A stretch of 32,863 nt of DNA from Faecalibacillus faecis (lineage in GTDB: Bacteria; Bacillota_I; Bacilli_A; Erysipelotrichales; Coprobacillaceae): the NCBI RefSeq assembly GCF_003024675.1, contig NZ_PYLP01000019.1, positions 1-32,863 of the forward strand, written 5' to 3'. Under the pieces are notes generated by a model. It ran no database searches. It was not told where the DNA came from and saw only the letters and a list, made by a program, of their open reading frames with translations. Shown piece after piece: positions 16,131-23,867 of the stretch. A program made the position numbers and the translations under genes. The first letter of the stretch is position 1. Each line of letters begins with the position of its first letter.

Positions 16131-16904
16131 ATGAAAGTAGTAATTTTAGCTGGAGGATTTGGTACTCGAATAAGTGAAGAATCTTATTTAAAACCAAAAC
16201 CAATGATTGAAATAGGAGAAATGCCAATCTTATGGCATATTATGAAACATTATTCAGCTTGTGGCTTTAATGAATTTATCATTTGCGCTGGATATAAACA
16301 ACATGTAATCAAAGAATGGTTTTCAAATTACTTTTTACATACGAGTGATATTACATTTGATTTCACAAAAGGTGATGACATTATTGTACATAACAAACAT
16401 TCTGAACCGTGGAAAGTAACAGTTGTTGATACAGGACTAAACACATTAACAGGGGGAAGAATTAAAAGAATTCAAGATTACGTAGAAAATGAAACATTTA
16501 TGATGACCTATGGTGATGGTGTGTGTGATATTGATTTAAATAAGTTAGTAGAATTTCATAAATTAAATAGTCACTATGCTACAATGACTGCGGTAAAACC
16601 TGAAGGAAGATTTGGTGTTCTTGACATTGAAAATAATAGTGTCTTATCATTTAGAGAAAAAAGCCAAGATGATATGGGATGGATCAATGGAGGATATATG
16701 GTATTAGAACCAGAAGTTTTCAAATACATTGAGGGAGATCAAACAATTTTTGAAAGAGAACCATTAGAAACATTAGCACAAGAGGGTCAGCTTGATTGTT
16801 ATAAACATAATGGATTTTGGCAATGTATGGATACAATGAGAGATAAACAAAAATTAGAAGAACTTTGGAATGCTAATAAGGCACCATGGAAGAATTGGGA
16901 GTAA
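16131..16904 (+). CDS. rfbF: Glucose-1-phosphate cytidylyltransferase
   Basis: It makes CDP-glucose from CTP and glucose-1-phosphate, the entry step to CDP-deoxysugars. The nucleotide-binding start KVVILAGGFGTRISEESYLKPKPM (first 25 residues) is diagnostic of RfbF. The remainder shows CAGYKQHVIKEWF, TYGDGVCDIDL near 124 and the late segments WINGGYMVLEP and GFWQCMDTMRDK near 230. The 257-residue length is exactly that of the family. It is followed after three bases by rfbG, the usual pair. Ribosome site GAGGAAGAG. Glucose-1-phosphate would come from general metabolism. Confidence 0.96.
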   Translation: MKVVILAGGFGTRISEESYLKPKPMIEIGEMPILWHIMKHYSACGFNEFIICAGYKQHVIKEWFSNYFLHTSDITFDFTKGDDIIVHNKHSEPWKVTVVDTGLNTLTGGRIKRIQDYVENETFMMTYGDGVCDIDLNKLVEFHKLNSHYATMTAVKPEGRFGVLDIENNSVLSFREKSQDDMGWINGGYMVLEPEVFKYIEGDQTIFEREPLETLAQEGQLDCYKHNGFWQCMDTMRDKQKLEELWNANKAPWKNWE

Positions 16905-16907
16905 CTA

Positions 16908-17969
16908 ATGATGGAATTGAAAGATTTTTATAAAGGAAAAAAAGTTCTTGTAACAGGGCATACAGGATTTAAAGGAAGTTGGTTATGTGAAATATTATTA
17001 TATATGGGAGCTGATGTTGTAGGATGTGCTCTTGAACCAAGTACAAAACCAGCATTATTTGATATGCTTAATTTATCAAAAAAAATAACCTCTTATATTG
17101 GAGATATTCGTGATTTGGATTTTTTCCAAGAAGTGTTCAAAAAAGAAAAACCTGAAATTATTTTTCATTTAGCAGCTCAACCAATTGTATTAGAATCATA
17201 CAAAAATCCAGTTTATACATACGAAACAAATGTTATGGGTACAGTCAATCTATTAGAATGTGTTCGATTATCAGATACAGTTAAATCAGTTGTTAATGTT
17301 ACAACTGATAAAGTATATCAAAACAATGAATGGTGTTATGGATATAGAGAAAATGATCGATTAAATGGTTTTGATCCATATAGTAATAGTAAATCATGCA
17401 GTGAACTTGTTACTTCGTCATACATAAAATCATTTTTAGCTGATGCTAAAATTCCTGTTTCTACTTGTAGAGCTGGTAATGTAATTGGAGGTGGAGATTT
17501 TTCACCTAATAGAATTGTTCCTGATTGTGTTAGAGCAATGGAAGATGGAAAAGAAATTGTATTAAGAAATCCTAATTCAACAAGACCATATCAACATGTA
17601 TTAGAACCATTATTTGCATATATGACAGTTGCCTATAAACAATATGAAAATTATAATTTTGCAAGTGAGTATAACATAGGACCAGATGAAAAAGATTGTA
17701 TTACTACAGGAACTCTGGCAACATTATTCTGTAATATTTGGGGGAATAATGCAAAATGGATTTCTACAGAAAATAATGGTCCACATGAAGCGAACTTTTT
17801 AAAATTAGACTGCTCAAAAATTAAAAGTACTTTTAATTGGAAGCCAAGAACTTCTGTTAAAAATGCGATTGAGATGACAATTGAGTGGGAAAAAGAAAGA
17901 ATTGCAACTCAAAGTGTTGAAGAAATTACTCAAAAACAAATCAAAAAATTCATAGAAATGGGGAGTTAA
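16908..17969 (+). CDS. rfbG: CDP-glucose 4,6-dehydratase
   Basis: It converts CDP-glucose to CDP-4-keto-6-deoxy-D-glucose with bound NAD. The SDR start is KKVLVTGHTGFKGSWLCEIL (about 11-30), with the GHTGFKGSW form that distinguishes this family from RmlB and GalE. FHLAAQP follows near 84. The catalytic part is NVTTDKVYQN near 127 and DPYSNSKSCSELV near 155 (Tyr and Lys of YxxxK). GNVIGGGDFSPNRIVPD near 187 is family-typical. The 353-residue length is normal. The usual next enzyme, the PLP/iron-sulfur 3-dehydratase RfbH, is absent from the window, while a ThDP enzyme and an SDR occur downstream. Confidence 0.96.
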   Translation: MMELKDFYKGKKVLVTGHTGFKGSWLCEILLYMGADVVGCALEPSTKPALFDMLNLSKKITSYIGDIRDLDFFQEVFKKEKPEIIFHLAAQPIVLESYKNPVYTYETNVMGTVNLLECVRLSDTVKSVVNVTTDKVYQNNEWCYGYRENDRLNGFDPYSNSKSCSELVTSSYIKSFLADAKIPVSTCRAGNVIGGGDFSPNRIVPDCVRAMEDGKEIVLRNPNSTRPYQHVLEPLFAYMTVAYKQYENYNFASEYNIGPDEKDCITTGTLATLFCNIWGNNAKWISTENNGPHEANFLKLDCSKIKSTFNWKPRTSVKNAIEMTIEWEKERIATQSVEEITQKQIKKFIEMGS

Positions 17970-17970
17970 T

Positions 17971-19014
17971 ATGAAGATAGAAGATTATATTGTTGATTCG
18001 AATATGCAACTTTCTGATGCGGTGGCACAAATGACAAAAAACGCTGTTAAAGGATTAGTTGTTGTTGAAAATGAAAAAGTAGTTGGTGTTTTTACGAGAA
18101 GAGATTTAGTAAATTGTTCGCATGTTTTTGGAATTAGAAATGTTCCTATTAAAGCATTTATTAATGAAAACTTTAATTATTGTTTAAATAAGGTTGATGA
18201 AAAATATAAAAATTCAAAACATACATTAATCCCAGTTTTAAACGAGAAAAAAGAATTAATAGATATTTATTTTCCTAAAAAAACAGTATACATCAATAAA
18301 TATCATTATCCTGTTGTTGTTATGGCAGGAGGACTTGGTACTAGATTGTACCCTTATACAAAAGTTTTACCTAAACCACTAGTACCTGTTATTGATGATA
18401 AACCAATGGTAGAAATGATTATGGATTCGTTCAATAATTATGGATCAGACGATTTTTACTTAATTGTTAATCACAAGAAAGAAATGATAAAAAGCTATTT
18501 TGAAGAAAATGATCACAATTATAATGTTCATTATGGAGAAGAAATAGAACAGCTTGGTACAGGTGGTGGTCTCTATTATGTAAAAGATCAAGTTAAAGAA
18601 ACTTTTTATTTGACAAATTGTGATATCTTAACTTTAGAAGATTATGATGAAATATACGAATATCACAAAAATGCTGGAAATGTAATTACTATGATTGTTT
18701 CATTAAAGTCTGTTCATGTTCCTTATGGTGTTATACATACCGATGAAAATCAAAATTTGGTTGGTTCAACTGAAAAACCAACATATATGATTTTAGTAAA
18801 TACTGGAGTATATATTGTAGAACCTGATGTATTTAATTATATCGGTTGTGAAGAAAAAGTAGACTTTCCAACAGTTATCAATCGTATCAAGAATGATGGC
18901 AAGAAAGTAGGAATTTATCCAATTACTGAAGACAAATGGTTAGATATGGGTCAAATAAATGAATTAGAAAATTCAAGACAAATACTAAGTTCATTAATAA
19001 AGGAGGAAAAATGA
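17971..19014 (+). CDS. CBS-domain sugar-phosphate nucleotidyltransferase (PtmE-like)
   Basis: Two domains are visible. Residues 1-105 look like a CBS pair: MQLSDAVAQMTKNAVKGLVVVENEKVVGVFTRRDLVN is the usual CBS pattern, and a more degenerate second copy follows. Residues ~110-347 are an NTP-transferase domain with VVVMAGGLGTRLYPYTKVLPKPLVPV near 112-138, YLTNCDIL near 213 and VNTGVYIVEP near 275. This fusion is known from PtmE, the glucosamine-1-phosphate guanylyltransferase of the Campylobacter legionaminate pathway, and from related proteins of mixed specificity. A role with the downstream neu genes is possible, but so is activation of an unrelated sugar phosphate. It overlaps the next gene by four bases. 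The CBS pair may sense adenine nucleotides, which is inferred only from the domain. Confidence 0.8.
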   Translation: MKIEDYIVDSNMQLSDAVAQMTKNAVKGLVVVENEKVVGVFTRRDLVNCSHVFGIRNVPIKAFINENFNYCLNKVDEKYKNSKHTLIPVLNEKKELIDIYFPKKTVYINKYHYPVVVMAGGLGTRLYPYTKVLPKPLVPVIDDKPMVEMIMDSFNNYGSDDFYLIVNHKKEMIKSYFEENDHNYNVHYGEEIEQLGTGGGLYYVKDQVKETFYLTNCDILTLEDYDEIYEYHKNAGNVITMIVSLKSVHVPYGVIHTDENQNLVGSTEKPTYMILVNTGVYIVEPDVFNYIGCEEKVDFPTVINRIKNDGKKVGIYPITEDKWLDMGQINELENSRQILSSLIKEEK

Positions 19015-20783
19015 ATTTATTCAAGATAAAAAAATTTATAAGAAATAATTTTGATATTATTTTTAAAAGTTTAATAATACTATTGTTTGCTTTTTTTCTC
19101 CTTAGAGTTTTTTGGTTAGATGCAGATTTACCTTCTTATGGCTTGTCATATTATATGCCGATAGATGAAGGTCTGTATTCAAAGATGTCTTTGAATTTGT
19201 TTAATTCTCATAGTTTGTATAATAATGGAAATGTTTCATTCTATACAGCACCTTCATATAGAACAAATATAATAGGAAATCTTTTACAATTCATTTTTTT
19301 GAATTTAACAGGAGATAATTATTATTCATTTAGGATGCCGTCAATTATATTCTCAATTTTATTATTATTTTTCACTTTGAAGACTATAAAACTAATATGT
19401 AATAGAAATTGTGTGTCGGATATAAAAACTAAAATAATTATATTAGCGGTATTCTTTTTTATGAGTATCGATTTTCAGTATTTACTGGCAAGTAGAATTT
19501 TTGAAAATAGTATATTGAGAGCTTTATTCTTGATTATGACATATTATTTTTATTTAAAGATTGAAAGCTTAAATAAAAAGTATTTCATTACATCTTTTTT
19601 ATGTGTATGTTCGATATTTTTTGTGTATTTCTCAAATGTGTTTGTTGCAGTGCCTTTTTTTGTAATTATAATTATAAAACTATTTATTGAGAAAAATAAA
19701 ATTGAAGCAAAACAAATTTTTAAATATTCTTTTTTAGGATTTATATTAGCGTTATCGTTAGCTGAAGCGTATTATTTAATCGTATGGAAATCAGGAGCAT
19801 TCTATAATTTGTTTTCTGCAATAAGCGACTATAGTGGAAGGCTTATTGGATCGAGTGTTAATACATATAATCAAGCCTCAAATTTTTTTGAAGCCATACT
19901 GTACAATGCCTATTATTTTTTTGGCTCTAATATGTTTATTTTTAATTTCATATTTGAAATTATTGCAGTATTAAGTTTTTTTTATATAGTTTTTAAAAAT
20001 AAAAACAAGTTGGTTGAATCAGAAATTTTTCTTTTATCATTTATATTTGGTTTTTTTATACAATCACTTCTTGCAGCCGATTGTGTTGAAAGAAAGGCTT
20101 TTGTACTCTATCCATTACTAATAATATTAATTGTAAATACTATTATTCATTTTGAAAATTTAAAGGTAACAATTAATAATTTAAGCATAATCCACTTTTT
20201 ATTGTTTGGTTGTATAATACTATTTTTTGCATATTCATGTTATAAAACTAAATTATATAAGAATCATTATATGGATATGAATATCAATGAAATAAAAGTA
20301 TTAGCTTTGTCAATTATAATTCAGACCATGATGTTCCTTTTTATTTTAATTTTTTTGAAAATAAAAAAAGAAAAATATATCGTTTTTTCAGCAATGATTT
20401 CAATTTTCATGTTGATTATTACTAATTTTTATTTTTCGACTAAATATGTTTATATTTGTAGAACATATACTGAAAAACAAGTAATGATTGATCTTGGAAA
20501 TGACGTAGGAAATGAAAAAATATTAGGCCCATATGTTTATGGATACACATTATATAATGACATTATACCAGTTTCTAATACAGTAGAAGAATATAGAAAA
20601 TATATAGATAACAATGATGCAATATACTATTTTCATTATGCAAGTATTGATAATTCACCATATCTTAATGAAGAAATATTTGGCAAGAAAGAACCAACTG
20701 TTGCACTTATAAAATCATACTATAGATATTATAGAAGCGAAGGAACAGATAAACCTGTTGGGTTATTTAAAAAAATCGAATAA
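19011..20783 (+). CDS. GT-C membrane glycosyltransferase (GT39/GT83-like)
   Basis: A 590-residue integral membrane protein with about 11-12 helices and a hydrophilic C-terminal domain of ~120 residues (from about 480). After the first helix, MPIDEGLYSKM (near residue 49) carries the D-E pair characteristic of the ArnT/Pmt branch of GT-C enzymes, which use polyprenyl-phosphate-sugar donors on the outer membrane face. The next gene encodes a GtrB-like enzyme that makes such donors, so the two probably form a side-chain addition module. AAGGAGG precedes the ATG and the start overlaps the previous gene (ATGA). Very AT-rich. The precise family is not certain and the sugar is unknown. Confidence 0.75.
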   Translation: MNLFKIKKFIRNNFDIIFKSLIILLFAFFLLRVFWLDADLPSYGLSYYMPIDEGLYSKMSLNLFNSHSLYNNGNVSFYTAPSYRTNIIGNLLQFIFLNLTGDNYYSFRMPSIIFSILLLFFTLKTIKLICNRNCVSDIKTKIIILAVFFFMSIDFQYLLASRIFENSILRALFLIMTYYFYLKIESLNKKYFITSFLCVCSIFFVYFSNVFVAVPFFVIIIIKLFIEKNKIEAKQIFKYSFLGFILALSLAEAYYLIVWKSGAFYNLFSAISDYSGRLIGSSVNTYNQASNFFEAILYNAYYFFGSNMFIFNFIFEIIAVLSFFYIVFKNKNKLVESEIFLLSFIFGFFIQSLLAADCVERKAFVLYPLLIILIVNTIIHFENLKVTINNLSIIHFLLFGCIILFFAYSCYKTKLYKNHYMDMNINEIKVLALSIIIQTMMFLFILIFLKIKKEKYIVFSAMISIFMLIITNFYFSTKYVYICRTYTEKQVMIDLGNDVGNEKILGPYVYGYTLYNDIIPVSNTVEEYRKYIDNNDAIYYFHYASIDNSPYLNEEIFGKKEPTVALIKSYYRYYRSEGTDKPVGLFKKIE

Positions 20784-20798
20784 AATAAAGGGGGAATA

Positions 20799-21731
20799 AT
20801 GTTGAAAAAGATAAGTGTTATTTTACAAACCTATAATGAGGTTGAAAATGTTATACCAATTTATGAAGAAATAAAAAAAATATTTGATAATAGATTAAAC
20901 GAGTATGACTATGAAATCCTTTTCACAGATAATCATTCAGAAGATGGAACAATTGATAAGATAAAAGAAATTTGTAGAAAAGATAACTGTGTTAAAGCAA
21001 TTATTAATGCAAAAAATTTTCGAGGTGGGTCGGGTACCAATGCATTATGCAATGTATCAGGAGATTGTGTTATTTTAATGGCATCTGATTTTCAAGATCC
21101 TCCTGAATGTATTTATAAATTTGTAAAAGAATGGGAAAAAGGTTATAAAATTGTAATAGGTATAAAGAAAAAAAGCGAAACTAGTAAAGTAATGCATTTT
21201 ATTAGAGGATGCTATTATAAATTAATGAACAAAATTACATCAGTAGAACAAATTGAGCACTTTACAGGATTTGGACTATATGATAGAGAATTTTTAAACA
21301 TAATAAATGAAAATAATGGTCCATTACCATATATAAGAGGTTTTGTTGCAAAATACGGATATAAAATCAAAAAGATTGATTTTATACAACCTAATCGCAA
21401 AAGTGGAGTTTCTTCAAACAAGTTTTTTTCGTTGTTTGATATTGCAATGAGAGGAATAACAACTTACTCAAAAACGCCTGTTCGATTTATGGAACTTATT
21501 GGAGTAATTTTATCTATAGGTTCATTTTTATTAGGAGTAATAGGTGTTGTCTTATATTTCTTTAATATATTTTTAATGAATATATTTACATATTTGTTAT
21601 TAATGATTATTTTATTTTTTCAAGGTATTTGTTTGTTTTGCATAGGAATGATAGGAGAATATATTTTATGTATTAACATTCGTCAAATGAATCAACCAAT
21701 TGTTATTGAGGAAGAAAGAATTAATTTCTAG
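20799..21731 (+). CDS. Polyprenyl-phosphate glycosyltransferase (GtrB/DPM1-like GT2)
   Basis: This enzyme transfers a sugar from a nucleotide donor to undecaprenyl phosphate. The catalytic domain has SVILQTYNEVENVIPIYEEI near residue 6, TDNHSEDGTIDKI near 45, AKNFRGGSGTNALCNVSGDCVILMASDFQDPPE near 70-104 (split here as family blocks), and HFTGFGLYDREF near 152. The Asp-x-Gln-Asp-Pro-Pro block is diagnostic of GtrB/ArnC-like enzymes. Two C-terminal membrane helices lie at about 230-255 and 262-290, which is the usual topology. The 310-residue length is normal. It pairs functionally with the GT-C enzyme encoded just upstream. Confidence 0.92.
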   Translation: MLKKISVILQTYNEVENVIPIYEEIKKIFDNRLNEYDYEILFTDNHSEDGTIDKIKEICRKDNCVKAIINAKNFRGGSGTNALCNVSGDCVILMASDFQDPPECIYKFVKEWEKGYKIVIGIKKKSETSKVMHFIRGCYYKLMNKITSVEQIEHFTGFGLYDREFLNIINENNGPLPYIRGFVAKYGYKIKKIDFIQPNRKSGVSSNKFFSLFDIAMRGITTYSKTPVRFMELIGVILSIGSFLLGVIGVVLYFFNIFLMNIFTYLLLMIILFFQGICLFCIGMIGEYILCINIRQMNQPIVIEEERINF

Positions 21732-21755
21732 TAAGTTTATGTCAAGGAGGGTTAT

Positions 21756-23030
21756 ATGAAATTTGCAAATATTATTTATACAAAAAGAAATGATAGATTG
21801 ACTATTGGTGATGATATGCAATTATTGGCGATAGAAAATTTATATAAATATATGGGAATTAATTACGATGAAGTTGTAAGAATTCCTTATCATGAATTAT
21901 CAACATATAATGGAGAATATGTTATACTACCAATTTCTTTTCCGTTAACAGCATATAGTCATAACGATCTTATCACATGTTTTTCTGATAGAATTATCCC
22001 TGTATTTTTAGGATTATGTGTTTTGCAAGACACATTTACACAAAAAGACATAGAATATTTTAAAAAATATGAACCTATAGGTTGTCGAGATGAATATACA
22101 TTAAAAAATATGAGAAAAAATGGAATAAAAGCTTATTTAAATACGTGTATGTCAGTTGGATTTCCAAAAAGAATTGATGAAAAAGATTTAATTGGTAGAA
22201 AAAAAGTAATATGTGTAGATGTTAATGGAAAGCTAAAAGAAAAGATACCACAAGAATTATTACCTGATTGTGAATTCTTGAGTCATACTTTTTATAAGAA
22301 TGAATTTGATGGTACACCTGAAGAATTGTGTAAGAAAATGTATGAAAAATATATAGCAGAAGCAAGATTAATAATTACTGATAGAATTCATGCTGCTTTA
22401 CCTTGTGCTGCTGCTGGATTACCTGTTGTTTTTGCAAAGGATAGATATTCTTATAGATTTTCTGGAATTGATAAAATAATGAAAATATATACAGAAAAAG
22501 AATTTGATCAAATAAATTGGAATCCTAAGCCATACGAGTTTGAAAATTTAAAAAAGCAATTATTGGAGAATGCTAAAAGTAGAATACTAAAAACTTATGA
22601 AGAAAATCGATATATGTATGATTTAAGTTATTATTTTGAAAATTATTCAAGACCAAAATATAATATTGAATTCTTGAATGATACATATAATTATATTGAT
22701 AGTCTTGCTAATAAAGAAATTAAATATATTCTATGGGGTGTTACTCAAACAGCTACTTTGATAAAAAGTTATTTTGATCGAAACTATCCAAATGCTCGTC
22801 TTGTTGGCATTGTTGATAGAGATAAGCGTTTTGAATTTTGTGGATGTAATACAACATCTAAAGATATTATTTTAGAAAATAAAAATGCAGTTGTATTTGT
22901 TACTACGGGAGCTGCTATAAGAGAATCAAACTTATTTTTTAAAGAAAATAACATTAAAAACTATTTTCAATGTTGTGTAGATAATATAAGCAATAAAAAT
23001 GATGGGATGAACGGTGATAAAAATGGTTAA
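21756..23030 (+). CDS. Polysaccharide pyruvyltransferase-family protein with extra C-terminal domain
   Basis: Residues 1 to ~275 match the polysaccharide pyruvyltransferase family. Visible blocks are an N-terminal RLTIGDDMQLLAIENLY, PVFLGLCVLQD near 85, CRDEYTLKNMRKNGI near 109, and IITDRIHAALPCAAAGLPVVFA near 207-228, the most conserved block. These enzymes form ketal pyruvates on sugars from phosphoenolpyruvate, although some members transfer other groups. After ~310 there is an additional domain of ~110 residues starting IKYILWGVTQTATLIKSY and continuing LVGIVDRDKR and VVFVTTGAAI, which looks like a Rossmann-like nucleotide- or sugar-binding fold as in PglD N-termini. This fusion is unusual. 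AAGGAGG precedes the ATG. The gene ends eight bases inside the following gene. Confidence 0.78.
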   Translation: MKFANIIYTKRNDRLTIGDDMQLLAIENLYKYMGINYDEVVRIPYHELSTYNGEYVILPISFPLTAYSHNDLITCFSDRIIPVFLGLCVLQDTFTQKDIEYFKKYEPIGCRDEYTLKNMRKNGIKAYLNTCMSVGFPKRIDEKDLIGRKKVICVDVNGKLKEKIPQELLPDCEFLSHTFYKNEFDGTPEELCKKMYEKYIAEARLIITDRIHAALPCAAAGLPVVFAKDRYSYRFSGIDKIMKIYTEKEFDQINWNPKPYEFENLKKQLLENAKSRILKTYEENRYMYDLSYYFENYSRPKYNIEFLNDTYNYIDSLANKEIKYILWGVTQTATLIKSYFDRNYPNARLVGIVDRDKRFEFCGCNTTSKDIILENKNAVVFVTTGAAIRESNLFFKENNIKNYFQCCVDNISNKNDGMNGDKNG

Positions 23031-23865
23031 AGTATTGTTCACAGGAGGAACAGGATTGGTAGGAAGTAATGTTCTTCCTTTATTGAAAAAAAAATATGAT
23101 GTTTATGCGCCAACTAGACAAGAATTGAATATTCTTGATACAGCAGAAGTTGAAAAATATGTCAAAGAAGGTAACTTTGATGTGATTATTCATAGTGCAA
23201 ATCCAAACCCAGTCAAAAATGAATTAGACAAAAATGGTTCAATGACAGAAAATAGTTTAAGATGTTTTATGAATTTTTATAGAGTGAGAAAATATTGTAA
23301 AAGATTGTATTTTGTTGGATCAGGTGCAGAATTAGATAAAACAAGGGATATGATACAAATTAGTGAAGAGGAATTTGATAGATCAATTCCTCAAGACGAA
23401 TATGGTTTTGCTAAATATGTTATGAATCATCTTGCTTTAGAAAGTGATAATGTATATAACTTGAGATTATTTGCATGTTATGGACCAGGTGACTGGGAAT
23501 CAAAATTTATTACTCATTGTATTAGAAGTGTTTTAGCTGATAAAGATATAACAATTAGACAAAACTGTATATTTGATTATATTCAAGTGTATGATTTAGC
23601 AAATATTTTTAGTTATTTTATTGAAAATAAACCTAAATATCATGATTATAATATAGCTAGTGGAGATCGTTATACATTGGTAGAAATTGCTGAAAAAGTT
23701 TTAAAATTAATGAATAGCGATAAAAAAGTTATTATTTTAAAAGATGGAATGAATAAAGAGTATACACCAAATATTTCACGTTTATTAGAAGAAATGGGTG
23801 GTTATAAATTTATTTCATTAGATGAAGGTATAAAAATTCAAATTGAAAGTGAGGTAGAAAATTAA
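23023..23865 (+). CDS. NAD(P)-dependent SDR reductase/epimerase of the CDP-sugar branch
   Basis: An extended SDR of ~280 residues. It starts VKVLFTGGTGLVGSNVLPLL (NADP-binding GGxGxxG), then VIIHSANPNP near 63, YFVGSGAEL near 102 (catalytic Ser region), DEYGFAKYVMN near 124 (YxxxK), and NLRLFACYGPGDWESKF near 144. FDYIQVYDLANIF near 187 is standard. The style is close to GDP-fucose synthetase-like reductases. Located directly before the ThDP enzyme, it is a good candidate for reducing the acetyl side chain or the 4-keto group of a CDP-6-deoxyhexose, as YerF does in yersiniose synthesis. I chose ATG 23023 behind GGTGAT (23013-23018). GTG 23014 is possible and would add three residues. An A9 run (23086-23094) is in frame. 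Confidence 0.8.
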   Translation: MVKVLFTGGTGLVGSNVLPLLKKKYDVYAPTRQELNILDTAEVEKYVKEGNFDVIIHSANPNPVKNELDKNGSMTENSLRCFMNFYRVRKYCKRLYFVGSGAELDKTRDMIQISEEEFDRSIPQDEYGFAKYVMNHLALESDNVYNLRLFACYGPGDWESKFITHCIRSVLADKDITIRQNCIFDYIQVYDLANIFSYFIENKPKYHDYNIASGDRYTLVEIAEKVLKLMNSDKKVIILKDGMNKEYTPNISRLLEEMGGYKFISLDEGIKIQIESEVEN

Positions 23866-23867
23866 AA

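Noticed and set aside
17971-19014. The CBS-nucleotidyltransferase as the missing CMP-nonulosonate synthetase
   Set aside because: Its signature (AGGLGTRLYP...PKPLVP) is that of sugar-1-phosphate nucleotidyltransferases, not of NeuA-type CMP-nonulosonate synthetases, which have a different N-terminal motif.
23086-23094. A9 run in the SDR gene as a phase-variable tract
   Set aside because: The frame is intact and A runs of 7-9 are common in this AT-rich window, so nothing points to switching.
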